Origin: Pseudolysinimonas_A sp947085045
GTDB taxonomy: Bacteria; Actinomycetota; Actinomycetes; Actinomycetales; Microbacteriaceae
DNA: 64,000 bases
Assembly (NCBI GenBank): GCA_947085045.1
Contig: CAMTUU010000007.1
Coordinates: 62,001-126,000 of the forward strand
Direction of reading: 5' to 3'
Below, piece by piece: positions 16,957 through 25,291 of this stretch; within the stretch, counting starts at the first letter, position 1, and the number at the start of each line of letters is the position of its first letter. The notes under the pieces are model-generated. The model was given only the letters and a program-made list of their open reading frames with translations, searched no databases and was not told where the DNA came from. The position numbers were made by a program, and so were the translations under genes.

Positions 16957-17733
16957 TCAGAACTCTGCCGGCGAGAAGCCGGGCCGCTTCGGCGGCACGT
17001 CGTCGCCCGAGGACTGATGGCGGATGCGCCGCAGGATCCACGGGCCGAAGTACTCGCGCGCCCAGCCGATGTCCTCGATCCGGGCCTGGCGCCACGGCTG
17101 CTTCGGCAGCGGGTCCGCCTCGAACGGCTCGAGGTCGTGCTCGACGTTGAGTGCGTCGAGCACCATGCGCGCGATCGTCTGATGTCCGACCGGCGAGAAG
17201 TGCAGGCGGTCGGGTGCCCACATCCTCGGGTCGGTGAGTTCGCGGAGCGCCCACATGTCGGCGACGATCGCGTCGTGTCGCTTCGCAACCGCGTGCAGGT
17301 TCTCGTTGTAGATCGCGACCTTGCCCCGGATGCGACCGAGCACCGGGGTGCCGCCGATGTCCGGTCCGTTGAACATCACGACGGTCGCGCCGTCCGTGCG
17401 CAGCCGCGCGATCCCGGCATCGAGCCGGGCGGCGACCTCGTCGGGATCCGTGCCGGGGCGGATGATGTCGTTGCCGCCCGCCGAGATCGAGATCAGGTCG
17501 GGGCGCAACGCGAGGGCGGCATCCACCTGCTCGTCGAGGATCTGCTGCAGCAAGCGCCCGCGGACGGCGAGATTGGCGTAGGCAAAGACGTCGGTGCCAC
17601 CGGACAGCACCTCGGCGACCCGGTCGGCCCAGCCGCGGTGCCCTCCCGGCGTCTCGGGCTCGGGGTCGCCGATCCCCTCGGTGAAGGAGTCGCCGATCGC
17701 GACGAAGCGCGACCATGGATGCCGACTGGTCAT
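16957..17733 (-). CDS. SGNH/GDSL hydrolase family protein
   Basis: SGNH-fold esterase or lipase of 258 residues with all four blocks: nucleophile in AIGDSFTEG (Ser at about residue 16), Gly in NLAVRGRLL, SAGGNDI, and the Asp-His pair in DRLHFSPVG. No signal peptide is seen. The start is taken at ATG 17733, which gives MTSRHPWSRFVAIGDS as in related proteins; the open frame extends 18 codons upstream without similarity. Substrate unknown. It converges on the carboxypeptidase gene with 9 bp between stops. Confidence 0.85.
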   Translation of the reverse strand: MTSRHPWSRFVAIGDSFTEGIGDPEPETPGGHRGWADRVAEVLSGGTDVFAYANLAVRGRLLQQILDEQVDAALALRPDLISISAGGNDIIRPGTDPDEVAARLDAGIARLRTDGATVVMFNGPDIGGTPVLGRIRGKVAIYNENLHAVAKRHDAIVADMWALRELTDPRMWAPDRLHFSPVGHQTIARMVLDALNVEHDLEPFEADPLPKQPWRQARIEDIGWAREYFGPWILRRIRHQSSGDDVPPKRPGFSPAEF

Positions 17734-17866
17734 GACGCCAGATTGCCACGACCATGCGTCAGTTTCATGTTTCTCGCCCCGCGTCAAGACCCCTGAGCGA
17801 TGTACCCCGGAATGGTTGGCTTGCGGCGTAGGCGAGACCCGCCTCGCTCAAGAAAGTAGGTTCACC

Positions 17867-18136
17867 GTGGGAATTCTGGGATGGATCGTCCTCGGCCTCA
17901 TTGCCGGAGCGATCGCCAAGGCGATCCTGCCGGGTCGTCAGGGCGGTGGCTGGATCGCAACGCTGATCCTCGGCGTCGTCGGCGCCCTGCTCGGCGGCTT
18001 CATCGGAAGCGCCGTCTTCAATATCGGACTCGAGGGCTTCTTCTCGATTCAGACGTGGATCGTCGCGATCGTCGGCTCGATCGTCGTGCTGCTGATCTAC
18101 GGCCTGGTCACGCGCGGCAGCCGCTCGCGCGCCTGA
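17867..18136 (+). CDS. GlsB/YeaQ/YmgE family stress-response membrane protein
   Basis: Protein of 89 residues with three short Gly-rich helices, as in the YeaQ/YmgE (transglycosylase-associated) family. The pattern is GWIVLGLIAGAIAKAI, then LPGRQGGGWIATLILGVVGALLGGFIG, then a third helix ending LLIYGLVTRG. The start is the GTG at 17867, with AGAAAGTAGG upstream. It stands just before a second member of the same family, from which a hairpin separates it. The role of the family in envelope stress is suggested but not proven. Confidence 0.85.
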   Translation: MGILGWIVLGLIAGAIAKAILPGRQGGGWIATLILGVVGALLGGFIGSAVFNIGLEGFFSIQTWIVAIVGSIVVLLIYGLVTRGSRSRA

Positions 18137-18154
18137 CGCTCACCTGATCTCCGG

Positions 18155-18200
18155 AGGCCCGGAGGATGCGCCGACTCGCTCGCCGCATTCTCCGGGCCTT
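18155..18200 (+). terminator. Hairpin terminator between the two YeaQ-like genes
   Basis: AGGCCCGGAGGATGCG pairs with CGCATTCTCCGGGCCTT over about 15 bp with one G-T wobble, with a loop of about 13 bases. No U-tract follows beyond a few scattered T. Confidence 0.65.
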
Positions 18201-18275
18201 CGTCGTTCCCGTCACCGAGTACCTAGTGGTTGACTGGGCGCGGGCTGACCAAGCCCTCACCCCACGGAGGTCTCC

Positions 18276-18536
18276 ATGAGCTTCATCCCGTTCCTCATTC
18301 TCGGCCTCATCGCCGCGGTCATCGCAAAGGCGATCCTCAAGGTCAAGTACGGCTGGATCGTCACGATCCTGCTCGGCTTGGCCGGCGCGGCACTCGGCGG
18401 TTGGATCGGCACGGTCGTGTTCAACCAGCCGATCACCGAGTTCTTCTCCATCTACAGCTGGTTGCTGGCCATCGGCGGTGCGATCATCGTGCTGCTGATC
18501 TTCGGTCTCATCACACGCGGCCGCCGCAAGGCGTGA
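18276..18536 (+). CDS. GlsB/YeaQ/YmgE family membrane protein (second copy)
   Basis: Protein of 86 residues collinear with the preceding gene product: LGLIAAVIAKAIL, then GWIVTILLGLAGAALGGWIGT, then a final helix and ILLIFGLITRGRRKA. It is clearly a paralogue produced by tandem duplication, and has diverged at many positions. ACGGAGGTCTCC precedes the ATG, a good Shine-Dalgarno sequence. Function as for the first copy. Confidence 0.85.
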   Translation: MSFIPFLILGLIAAVIAKAILKVKYGWIVTILLGLAGAALGGWIGTVVFNQPITEFFSIYSWLLAIGGAIIVLLIFGLITRGRRKA

Positions 18537-18541
18537 CCCGT

Positions 18542-18577
18542 CTGTCACCGGCCGCCAGTGACGGCGGCCGGTGACAG
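18542..18577 (+). terminator. 15-bp perfect hairpin before dinB
   Basis: CTGTCACCGGCCGCC and GGCGGCCGGTGACAG are exact complements around a 6-base loop. It ends 9 bp before the dinB start, so it may terminate the upstream gene and also hide or shape the dinB 5' leader. Confidence 0.7.
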
Positions 18578-18586
18578 GATGGCGAC

Positions 18587-19834
18587 GTGAGCAAGCAGGA
18601 TGGCAGCGGCAGGCAGGTCACCGCCGCGTCCGCCATCGACGACCTCACCGCGCACATCCTGCACGTCGACATGGACGCGTTCTTCGCGTCGGTCGAGCTG
18701 CTCGATCATCCCGAACTCGTCGGCAAGCCCGTCATCGTCGGGCATCCGTCACTCCGTTCGGTCGTCACCGCCGCGACGTACGAGGCGCGCAAGTTCGGCG
18801 TCAACTCGGCGATGCCGATGGCGGTCGCGATGCGGCGCTGCCCGCAGGCGATCGTGCTCGAGCCGCACTACGAGCGTTACCAGAAGTACTCGGCGATCGT
18901 GATGGATCTCTTCCGCGACGTCACGCCGCACGTCGAGGTGCTCGGCATCGACGAGGCATTCCTCGACGTGGCGAGCGCGCGGCGGCTGATGGGCACGCCC
19001 TGGCAGATCGGCACCCTCATCCGCGAGCGAGTGTTCGCCGAGACCGGGTTGCGCTGTTCGGTGGGGGCGGCGTCGACGAAGTACGTCGCCAAGCTCGCGT
19101 CCAGCCGTTCGAAGCCCGACGGCCTGCTCGTCGTACCGCACGCCGACACTCTCGCGTTCCTGCACCCGCAACCGATCTCGGCGCTCTGGGGCGTCGGGGC
19201 GAAGACGGGCGAGAAGCTCGAGCGGCTCGGCCTGCGCACCGTCGGCGACGTGGCCGCGATCCCGCTCGACGCCCTCACCCGCGCGGTCGGCCCGGCATCC
19301 GCGGCCCACCTGCACGCGCTCGCCTGGGCCCGCGACCCCCGGGTCGTGGTGACCGCGCACACCGAGAAGAGCATCGGTCACGAGCGCACCTTCGAGAAGA
19401 ACCTGTCGAGCGTCACCGAGCTCGAGAAGGAGATGCTGCGGCTCGCCAACGCCGTCGGAGCGCGCCTGCGCCGCGGGGGGGTGCAGGCCCGCACGATCGC
19501 CCTCAAGCTGCGGTTCGGCGACTTCTCGACGATCACCCGTTCCCGCACGCTCGCCGACCCCACGGACCTCGGCCGACGCATCTACGAGGAAGCGCGGTCG
19601 CTCTACGCCCAGTCCGGCCGCACGGGCGAGCCGATCCGGCTGCTCGGCGTGCGCGGCGAGCAGTTGACCGGCCGCGTCAGCGACCCCGGACTGTGGGACG
19701 ACGACGGCGACTGGCGCGAGGCCGAGCAGACCCTGGATGCCATCACCGCCAAGTTCGGCAAGACCCTGGTGCGCCCCGCGACGCTGCTCGGTGACGCTCC
19801 GGTACGGCGGATGCCGATGCGGGGCACCGACTAG
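18587..19834 (+). CDS. dinB: DNA polymerase IV
   Basis: Y-family translesion polymerase of 415 residues. Catalytic motifs are HVDMDAFFASVE (Asp ligands) and LGIDEAFLDV (Asp-Glu); TAATYEARKFGV and the HhH region LWGVGAKTGEKLERLGLRTVGD are also present, followed by a little-finger domain (IGHERTFEKNL). No clear C-terminal beta-clamp motif is seen. The start is the GTG at 18587. No SOS box is visible upstream, so LexA control is not apparent, unlike for the imu genes further on. Confidence 0.92.
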   Translation: MSKQDGSGRQVTAASAIDDLTAHILHVDMDAFFASVELLDHPELVGKPVIVGHPSLRSVVTAATYEARKFGVNSAMPMAVAMRRCPQAIVLEPHYERYQKYSAIVMDLFRDVTPHVEVLGIDEAFLDVASARRLMGTPWQIGTLIRERVFAETGLRCSVGAASTKYVAKLASSRSKPDGLLVVPHADTLAFLHPQPISALWGVGAKTGEKLERLGLRTVGDVAAIPLDALTRAVGPASAAHLHALAWARDPRVVVTAHTEKSIGHERTFEKNLSSVTELEKEMLRLANAVGARLRRGGVQARTIALKLRFGDFSTITRSRTLADPTDLGRRIYEEARSLYAQSGRTGEPIRLLGVRGEQLTGRVSDPGLWDDDGDWREAEQTLDAITAKFGKTLVRPATLLGDAPVRRMPMRGTD

Positions 19835-19882
19835 CGGCGGCACGCAGCTCCGCGTCGGTGCGGTCGCGTATCGTCTGATCAA

Positions 19883-21670
19883 GTGAGCGAGCCGAACGAA
19901 TCCCCGGTCTTCCGGGCGACGTCCGCCGCCGAGCACCTCTCGCCGAGCTTCCCCGAACGCGCCGCGCGCGGCACCGTCGCCAAACTCCGCGCCTGGCAGG
20001 AGGAGGCCCTCGCGGCCTACCACCGGCGCGAGACCCGCGACTTCCTGGTCTCCGCGACGCCGGGTGCCGGCAAGACCGCGTTCGCGCTGCGCCTCGCCTC
20101 CGAGTTGCTGCAGGCCCGGGTCATCGACCGGGTCACGGTCGTCGCGCCGACCGAGCACCTCAAGGTGCAGTGGGCGGATGCGGCGCATCGCGCCGGCATC
20201 CGCCTCGATCCCCGGTTCAGCAACCGGCATTCCCGCGAGTCCCGGCCGTATCACGGGGTCGCCGTCACCTACGCGCAGGTCGCCGTCCGGCCGTGGCTGC
20301 ACAAGGCGCTCACCGAGTCGAAGCGGTCGCTCGTCATCCTCGACGAGGTGCACCACGGCGGCGACGCGCTCTCCTGGGGCGACGCCATCCGCGAGGCCTT
20401 CGAAGGCGCGACGCGGCGGCTGTCGCTCACGGGCACGCCGTTCCGCTCCGACACGGCACCGATCCCGTTCGTCTCCTACCTCCGCGACGACCGCGGGGTG
20501 CGCCTGTCGCAGACCGACTACGGCTACGGGTACGGCCGAGCCCTCGCCGACGGCATCGTGCGCCCGGTGGTCTTCCTGTCCTACGCCGGCTCGATGCGCT
20601 GGCGCACGCGGGCGGGCGACGAGATGGAGGCCGCGCTCGGCCAGGGCGACACCGCCGACGTCACGGCGCAGGCCTGGCGGGCGGCACTGGACCCCGACGG
20701 CGACTGGATCCCCGCCGTGCTCGCGGCGGCCGACCGGCGGCTCACCGAGGTGCGTCGCGACGTGCCGGATGCCGGCGGTCTCGTCATCGCGACCGACCAT
20801 GTCACCGCGCGCGCCTACGCCACGATCCTGACCGCGCTGACCGGTCACGCACCGACCGTGGTGCTGAGCGATGAGGCGGGCGGCTCGGACAAAATCCAGG
20901 CGTTTGCCGACGGCACGCAGCGCTGGATGGTCGCGGTGCGCATGGTCTCGGAAGGCGTCGACGTGCCGCGGCTCATGGTGGGCGTCTACGCGACGAGCTC
21001 GTCGACCCCGCTGTTCTTCGCCCAGGCCGTTGGGCGTTTCGTGCGCACCCGGCGCCGCGGCGAACTCGCGTCGATCTTCGTGCCGAGCGTGCCCGTGCTG
21101 CTCACCCTCGCCGCCGAGCTCGAACGCGAGCGCGACCACGCGCTCGACCGGGAGCGCGCCGACGACGAACTGCTCGATGACGATGAGCTAGCCGAGGCGC
21201 AGGAGCGCGAGGCCGCCTCCGCGGACCTGCTCGACGAGTTCGAGTGGCAGGCCCTGGGTTCGGTCGCCACCTTCGAGAAAGTGCTCTACGACGGGCAGGA
21301 CTTCGGCACGCTCGCCGAGCCGGGCAGCCCGGAGGAATGGGAGTTCATCGGCATTCCCGGCATCCTCGAACCGCAGGACGTCAGCCGCCTGCTCAAACTG
21401 CGGCAGGCGCGTCAGCAGCGCCGTGGCGTCGAGCGCTCCCGCGAGGAACCCGCGCGCGAAACCCCGGTGGCGCTGCACCGCACCCTCGCCGAGCAGCGGA
21501 AGCTGCTCAACAGCCTGGTGTCGATCTGGGCGCGCACCACCGGCGACACCCACGCACAGGTGCACGCCGAGGTGCGGCGATTGGGCGGCGGGCCCGAGGT
21601 GTCGCGCGCCACCGTCGCACAACTCCAGTCGCGGATCGAGATCCTGCGCACGCGCGTCAACGGACGCTGA
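19883..21670 (+). CDS. DEAD/DEAH box helicase (superfamily 2)
   Basis: SF2 helicase of 595 residues. Motif I is SATPGAGKTAFA, motif Ia VVAPTEHLKVQW, motif II LDEVHHGGD, motif III LTGTPFRSD, and motif VI FAQAVGRFVRTRR. The C-terminal region (about residues 400-595) is acidic then helical and has no recognised domain. It resembles the helicase part of type III restriction enzymes, but no methylase or specificity gene is adjacent; similar stand-alone genes are common in this family of bacteria. TATCGT lies 8 bases before the GTG start, suggesting a leaderless transcript. Confidence 0.85.
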   Translation: MSEPNESPVFRATSAAEHLSPSFPERAARGTVAKLRAWQEEALAAYHRRETRDFLVSATPGAGKTAFALRLASELLQARVIDRVTVVAPTEHLKVQWADAAHRAGIRLDPRFSNRHSRESRPYHGVAVTYAQVAVRPWLHKALTESKRSLVILDEVHHGGDALSWGDAIREAFEGATRRLSLTGTPFRSDTAPIPFVSYLRDDRGVRLSQTDYGYGYGRALADGIVRPVVFLSYAGSMRWRTRAGDEMEAALGQGDTADVTAQAWRAALDPDGDWIPAVLAAADRRLTEVRRDVPDAGGLVIATDHVTARAYATILTALTGHAPTVVLSDEAGGSDKIQAFADGTQRWMVAVRMVSEGVDVPRLMVGVYATSSSTPLFFAQAVGRFVRTRRRGELASIFVPSVPVLLTLAAELERERDHALDRERADDELLDDDELAEAQEREAASADLLDEFEWQALGSVATFEKVLYDGQDFGTLAEPGSPEEWEFIGIPGILEPQDVSRLLKLRQARQQRRGVERSREEPARETPVALHRTLAEQRKLLNSLVSIWARTTGDTHAQVHAEVRRLGGGPEVSRATVAQLQSRIEILRTRVNGR

Positions 21671-21674
21671 CCCG

Positions 21675-22583
21675 ATGCCCCGCCAATCGCTGCGCGCCCG
21701 ACTGCTGACCGCCGTCGCCGGGGATCCCGACGGCACCGCACCGTACGTGCTGGAGCTCGCCGAGGGCGACGACGCCGGCTATTTCGCCGAGGACTCGGCC
21801 ACCTGGGTGGTGCACGCCGGCATGGGCACCTTCGTCGCCGGCATCCGCGCCCTCCTGATGCAGGCCCTGCACCCCGGCGCGATGGCCGGCGTGCACGATT
21901 GGTCGCGCTACCGCGAGGATCCGCTCGGGCGGCTCTCCGGCACGGTTCGCTGGATCGTCGTGCTCACCTTCGGCTCGACCGCACAGGCGGACCGCGAGAC
22001 CGCCCGCGTCGGCCGGTTCCACGCGCGGGTCGCAGGGGAGTACACGGCTGGCGACGGCGCCACGCGAGCGTACACGGCCGGCGACGGCGACCTGGTCGAC
22101 TGGGTGCACGTGACCTTCGCCGACGCGTTCCTCACCTGCCAGCAAACCTGGGGCGGCGACATCCCGGGCGGGGCCGACGCCTACGTGCGCGATTGGGCGA
22201 CCGCGGGGCGGCTGATGGGCGTCGTCGAACCGCCGACCACCGCCGCCGCGCTGCGCGCGCGTCGCGACGGATTCCTCGAGCGCGGCGAGCTGCGCGGCGA
22301 CGACCGGGTCGCCGACGTCGTGCGGTTCCTGCGGCGGCCGCCGTTCACCGGAACCCTCGGGATCGCCTACCGCGTGCTCTTCGCGGCGGCGGTCGCCACC
22401 ATCCCGAAGCCGTATCGGCGGATGCTCGGACTGCGGCGCTCGATCCTGCCGGTGCGGGCGCTCACCGGGGTCGCCCTGCGCGCGGCTGCGCGGGCGCTCG
22501 GCAGCGGTCCGCGGGCGCAGGACTACGCGAAGACGCGGTTGCGGCGGCTCGAGTCCGACGCACAGCGCGCTCAGAGCGAGTAG
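21675..22583 (+). CDS. Oxygenase MpaB family protein (DUF2236)
   Basis: Protein of 302 residues of the MpaB/DUF2236 family, recognised by WVVHAGMGTFVAGIRALLMQ, LHPGAMAGVHDWSRY, RLSGTVRWIVVLTFGS and DLVDWVHVTFADAFL. The conserved His residues could bind haem b as reported for the latex-clearing protein relatives. The substrate is unknown. The segment YTAGDG occurs twice ten residues apart (22041-22058 and 22071-22088 at DNA level). It starts 4 bp after the helicase stop and so is probably cotranscribed. The 3' end overlaps the convergent SGNH-GAF gene by 13 bp. Confidence 0.82.
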   Translation: MPRQSLRARLLTAVAGDPDGTAPYVLELAEGDDAGYFAEDSATWVVHAGMGTFVAGIRALLMQALHPGAMAGVHDWSRYREDPLGRLSGTVRWIVVLTFGSTAQADRETARVGRFHARVAGEYTAGDGATRAYTAGDGDLVDWVHVTFADAFLTCQQTWGGDIPGGADAYVRDWATAGRLMGVVEPPTTAAALRARRDGFLERGELRGDDRVADVVRFLRRPPFTGTLGIAYRVLFAAAVATIPKPYRRMLGLRRSILPVRALTGVALRAAARALGSGPRAQDYAKTRLRRLESDAQRAQSE

Positions 22584-23806
22584 GCGGGTCCCGCCGGGGC
22601 GGGCGGCTGCGGCGACTTCTCGTAGCGGCGCAGTTCGGCCTCGGCCTGCAGCGCCATTCCGCGCAGCGCCTCGATCGAGACGGCGTCGCCCGGCCGTGAC
22701 CGCGAGCCCTGGAGGCAGAACGACCCGATGACGGTTCCGTCGGAGGCGTGCAGCGGGTAGCCGGCGTAGAAGTTGATGAACGACAGGTCGGTGAGCGGGT
22801 TGTCGGCGAACCGCGGGTCGGCCTTCACGTCGGGGATGATCACCGGCGCGCCGTCGGCCACGGTGTACTGGCAGAACGAGAGGTCGAGCGGCACCGAGTC
22901 GGGCATGACGTCGGTGTTGTTGCCGTAGTAGAGGCGGTCGCCGTTCACGAGACTGACCACCGCGAGCTCGACTTTGAAGACCTTCTGCGCGGTCTCGGCG
23001 AGCCGGCGCAGTACGGGCGACCCGCCCTTCGCGGCGAGGGCGACGACCTCCTCGGTGCCGCTCCACTCCCAGATCGGATCCGCCTGAGGTGCCCGCTCCT
23101 GCGCCTTCGGGCGACTGACGAGGAGTCGAGGTGCGAGATCGGTCGAGATGCGGGCAGCGAGCTGGGTGTAGACCGCCGGGGTCGTGAGGCGGCCGCGGCG
23201 GTCGGCGGTGAACTCGGGCACCTCGAGGAAGTCGACGCCGTACTCGGCAGTGATCCGGCGGGTCGCCTCGTTGAGCCGGTCGCGGTGCTTGTGCGCGACG
23301 CGCGCGGCGAGACCGTCGAAAGCCGGCAGAGCGCCGACCGGCGGGATGCCGACGACGAGCGAGGGGATCTCGGGACGCAGCCGGGCGACGACGGCGGAGA
23401 GCAGGTCGCGCAGCCCGCGCTCCCAGTCCTCGAGCGGCGTGCGACGGAGGGCGTCGTTGAGCCCGACCGAGACGACGAAGGCGTCGACGGCATCCAGGTC
23501 GCGGTCGCCGACCCAGGCCAGCGCCGAGCGCATGTTCATCGACTCGGCGCCCACGACATCCAGATCGCAGCCGCGGCCGGTGCGGTCGCCGACGGCCTCG
23601 GCCAGCCGGCCGGTGAGCGCGTCGCGGTGCGACTCGACACCCCAGCCGGCGGTGAAGCCGTTGCCGAGCAGCAGCACGCGATCGGCCCGCGGGTCGCCCG
23701 TGCGCGTCACCGCGGAGTCGCGGGGGCGCTTGTGCTTGCGCAGCTCGAGCAGGCGGAACGCGTACCAGGCGCGCAACGCTGCACGCAGCATCGATGACAC
23801 GATCAT
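22571..23806 (-). CDS. SGNH-like plus GAF domain protein, copy 1
   Basis: Protein of 411 residues. The N-terminal part (about 40-240) has the SGNH hydrolase layout: RVLLLGNGFTAGWG, GAESMNMRS and VGLNDALRR. The position of the nucleophile Ser in GDS reads GNG, and the DxxH block is not recognisable (TPAVYTQLAARI), so it is probably not a serine esterase. The C-terminal part (about 260-395) is a GAF sensor domain with VSLVNGDRLYY, FCQYTVADGAPVII and FYAGYPL, ending in GSFCLQGS. The first 40 residues (RAWYAFRLLELRK) are helical and basic. A collinear paralogue follows upstream. A signalling or sensory role is likely; the ligand is unknown. Confidence 0.75.
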   Translation of the reverse strand: MIVSSMLRAALRAWYAFRLLELRKHKRPRDSAVTRTGDPRADRVLLLGNGFTAGWGVESHRDALTGRLAEAVGDRTGRGCDLDVVGAESMNMRSALAWVGDRDLDAVDAFVVSVGLNDALRRTPLEDWERGLRDLLSAVVARLRPEIPSLVVGIPPVGALPAFDGLAARVAHKHRDRLNEATRRITAEYGVDFLEVPEFTADRRGRLTTPAVYTQLAARISTDLAPRLLVSRPKAQERAPQADPIWEWSGTEEVVALAAKGGSPVLRRLAETAQKVFKVELAVVSLVNGDRLYYGNNTDVMPDSVPLDLSFCQYTVADGAPVIIPDVKADPRFADNPLTDLSFINFYAGYPLHASDGTVIGSFCLQGSRSRPGDAVSIEALRGMALQAEAELRRYEKSPQPPAPAGPAYSL

Positions 23807-23943
23807 GTCCCTTCGGGTGGGTTGCCGGCCTGAACAGGTCGGCTGATCCTGTCGCCCAGATTAGACCGCTCCGTCTGTCCTGCGCCTGTCCCCCTTCGCG
23901 TCACAATCCGATCGGGGCGTTGCTCCGTACGAGCGGTGAGGGG

Positions 23944-25143
23944 TCAGTGCGCGACAGGGACCTCGTGCCGGCGCAGTTCGCTCTGGGCTTCGAGAGCCAT
24001 CTCGCGGAGTTCATCGATCGGGAAGCGCGCGGCCGACTTGGGGCGCGAACCCTGCAGGCAGAACGTCCCGATGATCTTGCCGGCCGAATCCTCGAGCGGC
24101 ACGCCCGCGTAGAAGTTGATGAACGACAGCTGCTTGAGCGGGTTGTCGGCGAAGCGCGGGTCGAGGGCGGTGTTGCCGACGACGACCGGCGCCTTCTCCT
24201 CGAGCGTGACCTTGCAGAACGAGAGGTGGAGCGGCACCGACGGGGGGAACACCTCGGTGTTCATCGCGTGCCAGATGCGGTCGTCGTTGACGAGGCTCAC
24301 GACCGCGAACTCCACCTTGAAGCGCCTCTGGGCCCGCTCGGCGAGCCGCCGCAGCGCCGGGGTGCCCCCGTTCTCCTGCTGGGCGAGCACCGCGCCGGCG
24401 CCCGACCACTCCCAAGCCGGCGCCTCGGGCAGCGCGGGGCGCCGGGTCGAGGCGGCGCGGAGGACGAGTTCGGGAGCGAGCGCGTCGGCGAGCGTCGCGG
24501 CGTGGACCGCGTAGACCGGGGCGCCGCCCTCGGGGGTGACGCCGGACGGTCCGAGCTCGATGAGTTCGGGCAAACCCAGTTCGCGGATGATCGCGGTGGT
24601 CTCGTCCTGCAGGCGCCGCCGCTGGGGTTCCGCGAGACGGCCCACCAGGTTGTCGTACCCGGCGATCGAGCGGATCGGCGGCATCCCCACGAGGTGCAGT
24701 TTCGCATCGGGGCGCAATCGCGGCGTGATCGAGGCGATCAGGTCGGTGAGCGCGGAGCGCCAGGTCGCGACCGGGGTGTGCCGGATGGCGTCGTTCACGC
24801 CGACGACGATCACGACGGCGTCGTACGACTCGAGGTCGCGGTCGCCGAGCCAGGCCCGGGCGGAGCGGACGTTCATCGACTCGGCCCCGACATAGTCGAC
24901 GTCGCAGGCACGGCCGGTGCGGGTGCGGAGGGCCCGGGCGAGCTGACCGGGAAGCCCGAGCTGGTGGGTGAGCACGCCCCAGCCGTGGCACGGGCCGTTG
25001 CCGAGCAGCAGGATGCGGTCGGCCGACGGGTCGCCGGAACGGATCTCAGGGCTGTCGCGCGGCTTGGGTTCGTTCGCGCGTTCGAGCAGCTGGAACGCGT
25101 ACCACGCGGTCAGCGCGAAACGGACGAGAGCAGGGGAGGGCAT
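23944..25143 (-). CDS. SGNH-like plus GAF domain protein, copy 2
   Basis: Protein of 399 residues collinear over its full length with the neighbouring 411-residue protein: ALTAWYAFQLLER, RILLLGNGPCHGWG, GAESMNVRSARAW, VGVNDAIRHTP, then the GAF part VSLVNDDRIWH, FCKVTLEEKAPVVV, FYAGVPL and GTFCLQGS. The SGNH nucleophile is again Gly (GNG). Unlike copy 1 it keeps a YAVH near the place of the catalytic His. The two genes are in the same direction with 137 bp between them. They represent a tandem duplication with retained architecture, so both copies are probably in use. Confidence 0.75.
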   Translation of the reverse strand: MPSPALVRFALTAWYAFQLLERANEPKPRDSPEIRSGDPSADRILLLGNGPCHGWGVLTHQLGLPGQLARALRTRTGRACDVDYVGAESMNVRSARAWLGDRDLESYDAVVIVVGVNDAIRHTPVATWRSALTDLIASITPRLRPDAKLHLVGMPPIRSIAGYDNLVGRLAEPQRRRLQDETTAIIRELGLPELIELGPSGVTPEGGAPVYAVHAATLADALAPELVLRAASTRRPALPEAPAWEWSGAGAVLAQQENGGTPALRRLAERAQRRFKVEFAVVSLVNDDRIWHAMNTEVFPPSVPLHLSFCKVTLEEKAPVVVGNTALDPRFADNPLKQLSFINFYAGVPLEDSAGKIIGTFCLQGSRPKSAARFPIDELREMALEAQSELRRHEVPVAH

Positions 25144-25264
25144 GACGGGATGTACCTTGCGGGTCGGGTCATGGGTGCGGGCCCACAGGAACGTCCCGGG
25201 GGGGTGGGGACGGTTTCGACGATGTTCGGAGGATCAGTCTCGCCATAGGCCCCAGCCCGGGGGA

Positions 25265-25278
25265 GGACCGATCGGTCC
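25265..25278. repeat. Perfect 14-bp palindrome downstream of dnaE2
   Basis: GGACCGATCGGTCC, in the 148-bp gap between the dnaE2 stop and the start of SGNH-GAF copy 2. It could be a short hairpin ending dnaE2 transcription or an operator for the SGNH-GAF pair. Nothing else in that gap is recognisable. Confidence 0.3.
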
Positions 25279-25291
25279 GATGGGCGACACC

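Noticed and set aside
19883..21670. Helicase as part of a type III restriction system
   Set aside because: No methyltransferase gene nearby; neighbours are dinB and an MpaB-type gene, and the protein lacks an evident nuclease domain.
22041..22088. Recent internal duplication in the MpaB-like gene
   Set aside because: YTAGDG appears twice, but the family normally has a G..Y.A.D.DL pattern here, so part of the similarity is expected from the family.
25213..25229. SOS box near TTTCGACGATGTTCGGA downstream of dnaE2
   Set aside because: It lacks the symmetric TCGAA/TTCGA arms seen at the imu genes and is on the wrong side of dnaE2.
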